A stretch of DNA of 64,000 nucleotides from Symbiodinium natans (GCA_905221605.1 CAJNDS010002338.1:374372-438371), one strand, 5' to 3'; positions 33,707 to 44,616 are shown, numbered from the stretch's first letter. Notes: generated by a model from the letters alone, not told the origin. Translations and numbers: made by a program.

Positions 33707-36678
33707 TTAGTGCGCGGGAAGTGGGTGCCCTAGGCTGACAAGCGTGGACAGGAGCACGGCGCCGGCATTGGCTACATGAAAAGAGTTGCCAATCAAGGCG
33801 GCAGCGTTGGGCAACGAACACGTGAGCTCGTCAACGTGCACGCCGGCTTGCGTGGCCACATCAGCTTTGCACGGAAAGCCCATGGCCAGCGCACGTTCGA
33901 CTGGCAGAAGCCAGCGACCTTTGGCAGGCATGTACAGGATGCCATGGCAGGCCTTGAAGGTGCCAAGGCATCCTGGCGCTTTCGGTGCAGTGTACCCTGG
34001 ACTCTGGCCCAAGTTGAAAACGCAGCGATGATCCATCTCGGCACTCACATTGTACTTCCTTTGCCACATGTCTCCGAACCGCTTCAGGTAGTCTTGCTGC
34101 TTGCCTGGCCAGGGCTTCAGGTTTTAAGGGTTCACAAGTTAATGTAGACTCTTTTGTTTCTGAGTGACAAATGCCTTGTCAACTTAAAGATGGGGCCCTG
34201 CCTTTGGCAGCTGTTCGATGCCCAGCCCTTGGCACCTGTTCGGTGCCCGGCCCTTGGCACCTGTTCGGTGCCCGGCCCTTGGCACCTGTTCGGTGCCGGT
34301 TTTTGGGTCGGCTGGCCCTGACTACTTAGGCGTAAACCCCAAAGTGCGAACCCTATAATTCGCAGAAAACCGACACGGCCACCCCTAAGCCTTGTAAGAT
34401 CTGCTAGATTGAGAATGCAGCACGCAACGACTTCACACTGACATCTACAAACACTGTCCTGGCCTGTCAGTAAGTACTCCCAGTTCGGAGACGGCACGGT
34501 CAGGGGCGGCCAGCCACGCCTCGCCCGCGCACTGTTCTCCTCGCCCAAGACATCCTCCGGCATTGACAGTGACCTCAGTGTCGCAGAGCTGCGGCCGCCC
34601 TGAACCCGGACTCTGCAATAAAACCATGCCCTGCACTGGAACTCAGGCTGGCAAACACGACCCAGGCACACCGTCACGTTCTATGAAACCTATCCCGAAA
34701 AGAAGATGAGTGTTGCTTCAACTCACGCAAGCAACAGAATCGGCTGCCACGGGCAGTCCACGGGCAGCGGAGGTAGGTTACGTCGGGCAGCGCCACAGAG
34801 AGACGTGTACACTTCTTCGATGTTCCGCAGTATCTGCACGTCATTGCGGATCATGACATGATATAGTCGGTCTCTGGCCACGAAACCAAAGCCGACTTGC
34901 GCGGGACTGGCACGTATCTCGTAGAAGGCATACGTTTCTGACAAAATGTCTTTGGCGATGCCCACATCGAAACCACAAACGTTTTCCTTGGTATCTATTC
35001 TTCCAGAGTCATCTATTGCAGTGTAACCTAAGTCACTGGAGCAGAAAGGCAAAATGGACCCAAGGGAAGCAAGTGTCGTGGATAATCACTTTGGTTTGCA
35101 AGGCCAGGTGCAGGTATAGCCAGCACAAAAGACAGATCACGGTCCTTACTTGCTTCGGCCCTAAGCACAAAAATACACATTACAATGAAACTGACTGTGA
35201 AGAGATGCAGCTGCAAGGAGGAAACGATGAAATGTTGCCTCTGATGCAACCACGTCTCACGTCGTCTTTGCCCGTGTGCAAACCTGCAGATGACCATGCC
35301 ACGCATGGACTGCCGCTCATGTCCAAGTCGCACCGTGGACGTAGATTGCCACAGCATGGACACGACAATTGCACTGGGCACTGGGAGAGAACGCTCTTCT
35401 TGTCCAAGAAAGAAAGAGACTCTAACGACTTCTTGGTGACGCCCTGTGGCAGGATAAAATTGTCCAGGATGTCATGGGCGCAGTGCGCTGCTGGGGCCCT
35501 CTGCCGAAGGATGCTCCGGCATGATTTGGCAGTGTCGCAGCAACTCGCTGAGACAACTTGTCCTCCCAGCTCCACCAGCGCACTGTTGATGAAACCCAAT
35601 GCCACTTCCAGCGCTCCAATCCCGCTGAACGATGACGACACATGGATGTTGGAACACATCCATGTGTTCTGGAGACGCCCCCACAGGCGGGCCTCCGTCA
35701 TCATGCGCTGTGCCCAACCAAAACGCACCGCCAGGGCCACCGAAAGCGAAGTGGTAGCGGTATGGTCACTGTCCATGCGTGTCAGCTGGAGTTCAGAAGA
35801 AACTTCCCTTGCCGGCAATGACACTGACGGCGCCTTTGACGGGACCTTTTTTGCCACCGTTGAACTGGCACTGGTAAGGTCAGCGTCCATGCATGCCAGC
35901 TGGAATCCAGAAGAACTGGTCTGTGCCTCTGACGGGGACTCGCCATGTGCACTCGCCGCCAGCAACAATAAACTGTCATTGACATGAGAACCGTCCATGC
36001 GCGGCAGCTGGAATCCAAAAGAAGACGAAGAAGTTGCCCGCGCCTCTGACGGGGACTTACCACTCGCCGCCGGCAAGGAGCTTGCACTGGCAAGAGAACC
36101 GTCCATGCATGGCAGGTGGAATCCAGAAGCTTCCCGTGCCTCTGACAGGGACTGGCCACTCGCCGCCAACAACGTACTGGTACTGGCCTGGCCACGCTCC
36201 ATGCAGCATGGCAACGAGGGGGACAAGCCACTCGCCATCAGCAACGACTTGCCATGGGCACCGTCCATGCGTGCCAGCTGCAATCCAGAAGAAGCTTCCC
36301 TTGTGGGCAACGTCATTGACCATGTCTCTGAGGTGGACTTGCCACTCTCGCAGGCACTTGCACTGACATTGTCCAGCCCTGCATCCAGCACAAATCCACA
36401 AGATGACCCTGCACTCGAAAGGCCCTGCCACCCTGACTGTGCATGTGGCCGCTTCTTTGCTGCAACTTCTCCCGGAGTCTTGTTAGCGGCTGAAGCTCGT
36501 AAGCTTACCCACGTCCTGCCGCATGGGCCGACCAAAGCCTGTGGCACCGAAAAACTGCGTGGCCTCGAGAGGATCCAGCCCCACACTCGTGACCAGTCCT
36601 TGTAGAAATTCGGGTCCTCCACCCTGTGCTGCGACTTGTACGCGCCGGGATCATGGGTGATGTCAATCCTAGAGCTGG
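33707..36678 (-). CDS. DNA (cytosine-5)-methyltransferase-like protein
   Basis: Four exons join in phase with GT-AG introns: about 35251-36678, 34727-35027, 34453-34612, 33707-34096. C5-methyltransferase motifs appear in order: I (SSFSGIGALEVALG, near 35,615), IV with the catalytic Cys (SGSPCVAWSS, near 35,305), VI (TKENV, near 34,983), VIII (FVARDRLYHV, RxR pattern), IX (LLPVERALAMGFP) and X (IGNSFHVANAG). Such enzymes transfer a methyl group from S-adenosylmethionine to cytosine C5 in DNA. The N-terminal part of exon 1 is not catalytic and carries five diverged 35-40-residue repeats. Only about 28 residues separate motifs IV and VI, shorter than usual, so a small exon may be missed. TGA end at 33707. 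The first exon's 5' edge (an acceptor at 36679) is provisional. The closest function could also be an RNA (Trdmt1-like) or retroelement-associated methylase. Confidence 0.75.
34203..34298. repeat. Hairpin minisatellite, locus 1 (in an intron)
   Basis: Four 25-bp units, three of them TTGGCACCTGTTCGGTGCCC. Stem GGCACC/GGTGCC, loop TGTTC. Sits in the last intron (34097-34452) of the methyltransferase-like gene. Confidence 0.95.
35773..36300 (-). repeat. Five diverged coding repeats in the methyltransferase-like exon
   Basis: Units anchored by the plus-strand phrase TCCATGC(G/A)(T/C)G(T/C)CAGCTGGA near 35773, 35889, 35995, 36103 and 36264, roughly 105-160 bp apart. Each encodes a version of SSGFQLxRMDGSH followed by Ser/Ala-rich sequence. 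Confidence 0.85.
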
Positions 36679-37850
36679 CTGACACACACACGATACATGT
36701 ATATTGCGGAACGCTCAAGTAATAACATGACACCCAGCTTTGCGACAGCCAAGCTTCACATCCACTATTTCCACGGTCCCGAAGCACAACTTGTTCTTGA
36801 CCAAGCCGATGCGGCCACGGCGAGTGGCCTTCCAGCTCCGAAGCTCCATTGTCTTCTCTCCAGTAAAAATAAGGTGCTGCCAGCGTTGGTCCTGAAATGC
36901 GGCAAAACAACATCCTAGAGTTGAATGGCCCCTGCCTTATGGGCGGGACCCAACCCTGAACCCTTTTCCCCAGCTACACATCCTAGGCAAACCCTAGAGC
37001 TTGAACTCTGAACCCTGAAACCCCCATGTTGAAATTCCTCCCACCCCCCTCCCCCTCCCCTCCGCCTCCTCCACCCCCCCCACGCAGCTTAAATAGGGTT
37101 TATTATTAACTATGTTAACGAATTCAAATTTGAATCCTGAAGGGGGGAGTTAAATAATGTAAATATGAAGACCCCGACTGAAACAATATGAGGGGCCCTC
37201 CAGATTCAACTTATTTGACTCATGTAATTCTTCCTTGAACGAAGGGGCCAGGCCAGAGCCAGCTCCGAAATTAAGCCGGTATAATTATCTAAATTATTTA
37301 AAGTATTTCAATGATATAATTGTTTGAATTCTTTATCTTATTAATTTATGTTTAAATTCTTGAAATTATGTAATTGATTTAAATGGTCTAATTGTTTTAA
37401 GTATCTAAAGTCACAGAACAACACCGAGCGTCAGCTTCCAAATAAACTTTAGATTCTTAACAAGATCCGAATCTCCACGATGAGGCCCATTTCCGGCATC
37501 TCATCTGGACACTGGAATGCCATGGCTTGAAGTGCCTGGTGGCCTGCTTCTGCGTTGCGGTGCCGGAACCATCAAAGAAATCTGAGCAACTGTCTTTCAA
37601 AACCGTTCTTGAGACCGCAGCAGCCCACACTGAAATCCCATGATAAACCAACTAAGAGGTATTGAATTGAAAGGCAATGACTGCTTGTGCCACGTCGACT
37701 GTGACTCGAAAGTGTCACGCGTCACAGTTTCAGGCATGCGGTAGTGTGCTGAGCTTCTTCATGCATCACTGAAACTGCCTGCGTATGCTCAGCATCGCCC
37801 AAAAAGCACAACATTTTTCATTTCCAGGTGCAAAAGGCACGGCAGGAGCT
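36679..37850. other. Non-coding with an AT-rich island
   Basis: No exon recognised. 37085-37410 is markedly AT-rich compared with its surroundings and includes the perfect palindrome ATTCAAATTTGAAT near 37122. Poly-C/CT sequence at about 37040-37082. Confidence 0.5.
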
Positions 37851-38490
37851 GCACTGACAGTGTGTTGCATTTGCTCCATGCTGCGCAGGTTAAAGGCATA
37901 GCACGTGAAGCAACTGAGGTTCCTGCGAGTTCTGCCTGCGTGTGGCCTGTTCTGAGGCTATGCAGCCTTTGGTCTATAGTCTGGAATGAGGGCATAGGAT
38001 TTAGGGTTGCAACATAGACGTGCTCCTTGAGGCTACAGGTGACACTGACATGCAACTACTTCGTTGCGTGGTCCGCCTGGTCAAAATTCATTCCATGCTG
38101 CGCAGGTTAAAGACGCAGCACAAGAAGCAACTGGGGTTCCTTCCTGCGAGTTCTGCCTGCTTGGGGCCTGTTCTGAGGCTACGCAGCCTTTGGTCAACAG
38201 ATTTTTTCATAAGGGCTTAGGATTTAGGGTTGCGACATAGACGTGCTCCTTGAGGCTACAGGTGACACTGACGTGCAACTACTTCGTTGCGTGGTCCGCC
38301 TGGTCAACATTCACTCCACACTGCGCAGGTTAAAAGCGGAACGTGATGCTCTGCCAGCGATGACGAAGGCTAAGGCAAACAGCTCAGGGCTTAAAAGGAT
38401 TCAGGGTTGCAACATAGAGACGTGCACGCTCCTCTGACATTGCGGCTACAGGCGACACTGACATGCAACTACTTTGTTGCGTGGTCCACC
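37851..38490. repeat. Tandem array of about 223-bp units
   Basis: The phrase ACATAGACGTGCTCCTTGAG recurs at about 38012 and 38235 (223 bp apart) and in altered form at 38412. Each unit holds GACACTGACRTGCAACTACT and a TTTAGGGTTGC word. At least three copies, the last ones shortened, ending just downstream of the exon at 38518. Confidence 0.9.
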
Positions 38491-38517
38491 TGGTCGAAAA
38501 AATGGTGCCCTTCAGAC

Positions 38518-38900
38518 TCAGAGCTGGACGTGCCCTTGGCCAGGAATGTTTATTTGCTTCGTGTTCATCAGCAGCAACGACCTTGGTGCCAGCTGGCTGT
38601 CCTGCAGCACGATCTCCCACGTCAGGCGCAGCCTGCCAGAGGTCGTCTCGACAGCCTTCCACACTTGGGAAAGAATGTCGTCTTTTGCCGCGAGATACAT
38701 GTTGCCGTCCGCGATGTTCGGCGTCAAGACAGGCTTGGCCGCGATCAGGGGCTTGTATCCGTACACTGACTTTGCACCTGCATGACATGGCCCGCGGTCT
38801 CCCCCAAGCAAGGACATGCAGTTTCGTTCTCGGGTTCTCGGGCCCAGCAGAGTCAAGATGACGTTGTTCCCCTGGACCCCGGCCCCTCCCCTCCTGGATC
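38518..38900 (-). CDS. Exon, unknown protein C-terminus
   Basis: Reads NNVILTLLGPRTRERNCMSL ... SVYGYKPLIAAKPVLTPN ... ending KQINIPGQGHVQL and a TGA at 38518-38520. Soluble, coding-like. Upstream of about 38,950 the frame runs into a GT repeat and is no longer believable. TGTCAGTG-type sequence at 38763 reads Lys-Ser-Val. Probably the last exon of the gene that includes 39157-39700. Confidence 0.45.
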
Positions 38901-38983
38901 TCACCAAAACAGTTCTCTGCTGCACGCGGTCTGGCGGTATATACCCCTGTCTATACGCAGGCAGAAGAACCGAAATCGAAGGA

Positions 38984-39006
38984 TGTGTGTGTGTGTGTGT
39001 GTGTGT
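38984..39006. repeat. GT microsatellite
   Basis: Eleven GT units, probably intronic. Confidence 0.9.
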
Positions 39007-39156
39007 TTCCTTCAATGCCAGGGATCCTGACAAGGACACTGGGCAAAATATTGAAAAATAAAATGATGCCCCAAAATCAAACAGGAACTTTCCCCCGATC
39101 TTGTTCGGCATCTACGCCCTAGGCATGTGCTGCAAGAGACTTCGAAACCGTCAGCC

Positions 39157-39700
39157 CTACACGCCAGAGCACAAGCCATTGGAAATGATCCCGCCTGATT
39201 TGCTGATCGCTGACGCCAGCGACATCACGCTCTTCTCGAACAGGACCATCGCCTTCAGCTCAAGTTTGTAGGGCACTGACAAGGTCGGCGCCGGTCCCGA
39301 CGACATGCCAAAGTTCCCATTGCTGAACTGGTGCAGCACCTGGTCCTGGAATCCGGATGGACTAGTGACTATGATGGAGCACAGTATATAGAACCGCAAG
39401 AACGCACCATTCTGACATGAGGTCCTTGGGTAACTTCTTGTTCCCGGGCACACCACTCTTCAGGTGGATGGATCCGGTCTTCATCAGCATGACGGTGTAC
39501 GCGAACGGCGTGTCCTTCTTGCCCAACTCGACGACGTCACCCAGCGGCGCTGGGACTGGCTTGCTCCCGTCCGAGGCCTCTGGCTCCGCATCTTCCACTG
39601 CGTCCACTGCCACTGGTGCTGGCACTGACAAGGACGGCGACTGTGTCGCAGGTGTCGCATCTGCACTCCGACTCTCAAAGAGCACATCCAAACACCCTTT
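39157..39700 (-). CDS. Two exons, unknown protein
   Basis: The downstream exon (about 39157-39360) encodes PSGFQDQVLHQFSNGNFGMS and FEKSVMSLASAISKSGG. The upstream exon (about 39415-39691) encodes acidic sequence (VEDAEPEASDGSKPV) and then GKKDTPFAYTVMLMKTGSIH. The intervening piece has an intron-like AG before 39360. TTGTCAGTGCC occurs once in each exon (39273 and 39623), both in the Leu-Ser-Val frame. No family recognised. Confidence 0.45.
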
Positions 39701-40183
39701 GAACTTCTTCAGACGCTCGTCCGAGTCTCCGAGGATGGAGGACAGATTGGCAAGGGTCCAGTGTTCCTCGGTATGCTTTCACACAACGTGCCCTAAACCC
39801 TGAATCCCTCGCAAGTCCGTACTATCCGGCACAGGAGCTTCCAATAACCCTGATTCCCATCCTACCCTTTAAGCCCTGAAGTTGCATGAAGGTCCGAAGG
39901 CCTAAACCGCCGAAACCTGAATCGCTCCCCCTTTAAGACGACACCCCGTTTGTTACATACGCTACTTTATTTACGAGGTCGGGGGGAGGGGGGGTATTAG
40001 GGGGATTAAGAGGCCTGAAAATTCAAAAACGCCTGAACCTATCGACTCCCAGCAAGCCCTGCAATTCGGGGAAGTCGCCCCTTTGTCCACAAGAATAGGG
40101 CGGCCGGCCGCGACGCCACTGGCATTCCTTGGTGACTTTTCACACGCCCCTTCCTGGACTTCTTCCCATCACCATGATGTCAA
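39701..40183. other. Non-coding spacer
   Basis: CCCTGAA/CCCTAAA-type words and a short G-run near 39985; no exon recognised. Confidence 0.35.
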
Positions 40184-40312
40184 AGAAATGTGTTTCCAAC
40201 GCGCACCGACCGAGAATTGTCAAGAATCGGTGTGTGGATAACTAGCTTGATGAGCTTGCTGCAGAATCCCGCTGTGGCATCCACTTCAAAGCGAGCGTTC
40301 GGGAACCTGCAC
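40184..40312 (-). CDS. Exon, unknown protein C-terminus
   Basis: Minus strand encodes NARFEVDATAGFCSKLIKLV followed by IHTPILDNSRSVRVGNTFL and a TGA. A compact, coding-like ending, probably the last exon of the gene at 40.7-42.2 kb. The upstream edge near 40,312 is provisional. Confidence 0.4.
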
Positions 40313-40532
40313 AAGCCAAGTTACAAAAGAACACTCCTGACAACACCGGCTGCCATCGTCACCCGACTCGCTTCTTCGGCCTCTGGATTCCTCGGAAGTG
40401 CTGCGCCCACCGCGCTGGCCCCAGCTGAACAGCCAGCACGTCTTGCATCGAGCCTTGAAGGGAGACGTTCTGCAAGCGAACCTGAAGGCCCATTCAGCAG
40501 ATAGGGACAGAAAGCGAAAGAGATGCACGCGT

Positions 40533-40582
<50 letters not shown>
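40533..40582. repeat. AC microsatellite
   Basis: About 50 bp of AC with two imperfect positions, between exon candidates. Confidence 0.95.
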
Positions 40583-40585
<3 letters not shown>

Positions 40586-40744
40586 GGGGCCCACACCAGG
40601 CACTCGGCCAAAACTGCATGCCCAGGAAGCCGCAGAAAAGCAGTGGCTTTGCTCTCAGAGCCTAGGCACGTGTAATATTTGTAGACCTCCATCTTGAATT
40701 TACACATGACAGTAAGTGTGTGCGTGTGTTTACATAGGAATAAT

Positions 40745-41200
40745 ATTGGCCGGGGCGCTGAAGAAGGCAGAAGGGCACCATGTAACCACCTCACCATCCT
40801 TTAGGCCTCGTTGCGTGACGAGGACTCTGCTGCCAGCCTCAGACATCTCGAGGCGCAATGCCTGGAGATCGAGTATGGTTTGTATAAGCCTCGGCATCTC
40901 TGCCTCCAGCGAGGTGTAGCTTCTGTCGAGGCCTGAGAACTTGTCTTCGGGCGGAGTAGAGATGTCGGCCAGCTCTATAAGCTGATCCTTTTCTGCACTC
41001 ACAATGGAAAGGGTGCGATCATGGTTCCTACGATCTAGCATCTTAGCGCCACCGAGGAACCGCCAGAGTAAGAAGTGGGCCAGGAATGGCCAACGTCTCC
41101 AAGTCCGACACCTGAAGCTTGCGCTTTGCACTTGCAGACGCAGCCTTTGCCTCTGCAACCCAAGTCTTGTTGGCGATGTCTTTGCCATGCGCAATCGCAT
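40745..41200 (-). CDS. Two exon candidates, unknown protein
   Basis: About 40745-41030 encodes SIVSAEKDQLIELADISTPP and then GSRVLVTQRGLKDGEVVTWC. The latter loosely resembles the start of a SET domain, but the rest of that domain is not seen. About 41048-41190 encodes, in another frame, HGKDIANKTWVAEAKAASAS, an Ala/Lys-rich helix. Both lie on the strand and in the density expected for exons of one gene. Confidence 0.35.
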
Positions 41201-41224
41201 GAGGTCGAATCCTGGCAGTGGCAG

Positions 41225-41720
41225 CTACAACTGACCAATGACGACCTTATGTATGGAGACGCAGCAGTCAGCAGAAAGACCAAACACGTCTGTCGCAAGA
41301 GCGGTCCTGTCGTGTAGGATATGGCATGGCAAGCCCCTTTCCCGCACTGCCAGCCACACACTTGGATGGGCCGTCGTGGTACAGTTGACCACGACCTGAC
41401 ACGAGGAGACGTGCAGCGCGTCCAGAATGACGCTCCAGAATCGCCGCGGCGCCGCATGAGGAAAGACCTCCATGATGCAATCTCGGGCGGACTCCTGGCC
41501 CTTGCCTGGCAGGGCCTCTTCAAAATCATCGTCCGGCTCCTCCTCGAACGGTGCGTTGTCTGCCTCCTCCATGTCGTCAGGATCGATTTCAAGCCGATCC
41601 TTCTCCTTCATCTTGAGAAGCGCTTGCTTCTCGGGATCTGTACGCAAGGGACAGTTAAGGCAAAGACAGCGAAAACGCAGAGCTTCACCTTGCAGTCTGA
41701 CTGACACGGCACTGACACTG
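41225..41720 (-). CDS. Exon, unknown protein, acidic then globular
   Basis: Encodes RLEIDPDDMEEADNAPFEEE (acidic) and then ARDCIMEVFPHAAPRRFWSV, VVVNCTTTAHPSVWLAVRER and HILHDRTALATDVFG, ending at TTGTAG near 41229. Strongly coding-like with an alternating alpha/beta feel. No family recognised. Two TGTCAGTG-like words at 41700-41715 near its start read Ser-Val-Ser-Ala-Val-Ser-Val. Confidence 0.5.
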
Positions 41721-42200
41721 CGCGTCTGCGTGTGCACTTGCATCTTTGGAGTAAGACAAGACACTTCGCTTGCCACGCACTTTGAGCGCCGGCACGGTAA
41801 ACGGCACGTGGGCTTTCGCATCTGAGACCGCCACGACCATGAAGCGATTAGCAACTCGAGCAGATTGGGCCGAAGACTCCGCAGTCAACACCACAGTAAA
41901 CAGTTGCGCAGTTGGAAACAACTCGCCCAACTTTGTAGTGACACCTCGTTGCCGCTTGTGTCACAAGGACAAATCTCAACCCACATTCCAAAAAGGTTCG
42001 AAAAACCTCTGCATATATGGATAGGACACTGGCCGACAGTGACAGTCTCTTGTTGCACATGACCGCCACGACGAACCGCTTCAACTTAGCGGCATCCAGG
42101 GCCGCCTGGATCGTCACGAGGTATTTCGTGTTGACAATGGTCCGGCTGGTCGGGGCTGAGACGATGAACATGGGCTTCCATGACGGAAACGAATTGGCTT
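41721..42200 (-). CDS. Two exon candidates, related beta-rich repeats
   Basis: About 41760-41940 encodes GELFPTAQLFTVVLTAESSA then ARVANRFMVVAVSDAKAHVP; about 42000-42190 encodes SWKPMFIVSAPTSRTIVNTK then AAKLKRFVVAVMCNKRLSLS. The two share a similar layout (phi-phi-V ... A...R-FVVAV), suggesting an internal duplication. No family recognised. Confidence 0.45.
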
Positions 42201-42281
42201 TCAGACAGGAGATCAAGTCCTCTCACGCTCACTCGGCTCATTCAGCTCCTAAACCCTAAACCTTCGCAGGCCAGAACCGCT

Positions 42282-42600
42282 TTAACTGAACAGGTCCTGC
42301 TCGGAGGCATGCAAGAAAACGGTGTCCATTTGCTTGCTTGCAGCAAGCTGGAATTCATCCAGTTCGGCCTGGTCGTCCACGGCAAGCGCAACCAGGCCGT
42401 CATCCAAATCCATGTCGTTGTTGTTGCCGTCACCGCCATCGGCACTTGAGCCTGCAGCTGCCGCCTTGACCGGCACTGACTGGCCAGCTTGACTACCATC
42501 TGTCTTCCCCGCGTTGCCATTCTGCTGCTTCGTCAGTTCAGTCCACAGCCTCAAGTCCACAGTTGGACATACTACCTGTGTCCTATTGCGAAGCTTGTAC
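42282..42600 (-). CDS. Exon, unknown protein C-terminus
   Basis: Encodes YRYKLRNRTQVVCPTVDLRL, a Gly/Ala/Asn-rich linker, DDGLVALAVDDQAELDEFQL and ends SEQDLFS with a stop at 42282. Acidic, probably disordered. Likely last exon of the gene whose previous exon is 42618-43030. Confidence 0.45.
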
Positions 42601-42617
42601 CTGTAAGTGAAACCCAA

Positions 42618-43030
42618 AAAAAGATCTTGTCAACTCCACTGCCAAGCAGCTCAGTGCACACAGCAATGCCACGAACATTGCTTGAGAGCCCATGCAAGGG
42701 GATGTTTTCCTTGCAGAGTGCACAGATTTCTTGGCGACCTTGCTTTGTAAACAAGTAGCTCTTGACCCTCTCGGCAGCTGGAGTCTCCGCCAGGCTTCCG
42801 AACTTCTTGGCAAGGCGCTGCAGCCAGTTCTCCGCACACTTCAGCGGCATGCAGATCTCCTGGATGTACTGGTTCGCAGTGACAATCTTGTCGTCCTCGG
42901 ACGCCTTCACCACCACCTCAAAGGACTCCACTGCCGCACTGACAGAGAGCCTCTCCTTCTCGGTCTGGCCGACCAGGTACGTGTTCTCGAAGATGAGCGC
43001 ATCCTGCAGGGAAGGTTCCGGGCCCTGCAG
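42618..43030 (-). CDS. Exon, about 130 aa, unknown protein
   Basis: Encodes LIFENTYLVGQTEKERLSVS, ASEDDKIVTANQYIQEICMP, AENWLQRLAKKFGSLAETPA and QEICALCKENIPLHG. A CALCKEN pattern gives two Cys but no complete zinc finger. Coding-like on both sides of an in-frame TCTGTCAGTGCG (42937), which shows that this word lies inside an exon rather than at a splice site. The upstream edge is uncertain. No family recognised. Confidence 0.5.
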
Positions 43031-43419
43031 AGCTTCCTAGGAACTTTGGGGTGTGAGGGTTTGAGGTGTTCGCCACTGTCAGAATCTGAACCACAGGAAA
43101 CAACCAAAATGAAGCCAAACAGAACAAGCGGCCTTCAGGCACGCAAACCGCGCATCACTCAAAGCCTCCACCACCTCATCCGGCATATATCGGGCTGCTC
43201 TGACCCATTTCGAGATACGTGTCTTGGCAGACGAGCCCATTTGGTCGATCATCATCTTCGTGGTTGCCGACCAGTCCCCCCCGAGGGTACGCGCGCGATA
43301 CTGGACTGCAATTTTGATCTTCTGAGCCTGGGCTGCGTGGGTGTCACGATTTGCGCGCTCAATCTTGTTTTGCTCTTAAACACAACACAGGGTTGCCCGG
43401 AGGCGGGGCGGCAAATCCG

Positions 43420-43815
43420 AGAGATCCCGGTCTCGGACCGAGATCCGCATCTTGCGGCAAAGGCCCACGCGACGGCGCTGAACACACCAAGATTCTGAGG
43501 TGGGGCGGCAAACCCCCAAGATCCCGATCTCGGACCGAGATCGGGATGTTTTTGGGGCAAGGGTCTAGGCACTGACTCTGCGCACGACAGGAAGTCAGGA
43601 TGTGTCTGGCAAGGAAACGGGCGCCAAAAACACGCCGATCTTGAGCCGATATCGGGATGTTTGGGGCAAGGTTTTGCTAGCCCCCGACTTCGCTTAGTGC
43701 TTGCGTGAGCTTGCCGGGCACATCGACGCTTGGAGGGTATGTCTGGGGCAAGATTTCACTTGCCAGATACATCGGCATCTCGGATCAAGATCGGGATGTT
43801 TGGGGGCAAGGTTTT
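43420..43815. repeat. Four palindromic repeats around GATCTCGG-A-CCGAGATC
   Basis: Copies near 43430-43450, 43521-43547, 43636-43660 and 43774-43800, the last three followed by GGGATGTTTxGGGGCAAGG. The second is a perfect 27-nt inverted repeat: 13-nt arms (ATCCCGATCTCGG and its complement) around one A. The others are degenerate. No coding sequence here. Confidence 0.9.
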
Positions 43816-43901
43816 CGTTGCCAGAGATATCTGGACTTTGAGTTTGTCTCCAGCGACTTGGGGCTAAGAACCCTGACTAACCACCCTGAACCCTTCAAGC
43901 C

Positions 43902-44260
43902 TCAGGTCCCAGGTGCCTCTACCCGTGCTCTCGTGTCGTCTCGTGTTTCAGGCTTCGGGTTGAGGCAATCTCGTTGCAGCCTTGCTGCGACCGAATGCGG
44001 CGCGAACTTGTTCGAGTCCACTTCGTGTCGGTTCGCTTCGAAGCTCAGGTGGACCAAGCGATCATACCCCTGCCTATAGGACCAAATATCGCACCGCAGT
44101 CCTTCCTCAAAGACACTGACAAGCGACTCCGAAAAACTGACACTGACACAGATTCCGTTCGTGCCGGCGTCTGCGTCGGCGTCGGTCAAATCAATTTCAA
44201 CGCCACGCTTCTTGGCTGCGACCTCTTCGACGGCCACGGCCTCCCAGATGAGGAAAGCTC
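43902..44260 (-). CDS. Exon candidate, unknown
   Basis: Encodes VAAKKRGVEIDLTDADADAG, SVSFSESLVSVFEEGLRCDI and YDRLVHLSFEANRHEVDSNK. Coding-like to about 43,980, after which it drifts into Pro/Arg-rich run-on. Two CACTGACA words (44114, 44142) lie within it. Confidence 0.4.
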
Positions 44261-44318
44261 AGCTGCCGCCCATATAGAGTCTTTTAAAAATTGACACAGG
44301 AGAATGACAAACAGGCTT

Positions 44319-44525
44319 TCATCGCGCCTGAGCCTTCTCTTCCAGGTAGCGCTGGCGCAGGACTTTGAGAGCAGTGACAGTGGCGACACCGTCCTCGAGG
44401 ATGTGAAGGCCATCCGTGTCGTACTGGTCCTTGACGACACCCACTGCACTCAGGATCGATTTTCCAAAGTTTCCGGCTTCGAATTCGGCAATCAACTCCT
44501 GAACGCGGCCTGACAAGCGCAACTC
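44319..44525 (-). CDS. Exon candidate, helical, unknown
   Basis: Encodes LSGRVQELIAEFEAGNFGKS, VKDQYDTDGLHILEDGVATV and VLRQRYLEEKAQAR, ending in a stop at 44319. Helical and soluble. The neighbouring 43902-44260 piece may belong to the same gene. Confidence 0.45.
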   Translation of the reverse strand, partial: ELRLSGRVQELIAEFEAGNFGKSILSAVGVVKDQYDTDGLHILEDGVATVTALKVLRQRYLEEKAQAR

Positions 44526-44616
44526 CAGGAAGCATCTATACGTATGTGGTTACGGTAAGAGTTCTCCGTTAAGTTATTATGAAACATTCAGAGAATCCGG
44601 CGGAATCCGAGTGTGA

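Noticed and set aside
33707-36678. Methyltransferase as part of a retrotransposon
   Set aside because: No RT, integrase or terminal repeats nearby, and it has several introns; left open only as a distant origin.
40895-40990. SET-domain call from GSRVLVTQRGLKDGEVV
   Set aside because: Only a loose match to the first strands; the catalytic NHS and GEE-Y motifs are not found.
28986-42945. TGTCAG|TG as a 3' splice acceptor consensus
   Set aside because: At 39623 and 42937 the sequence on both sides is coding in one frame, so no intron ends there.
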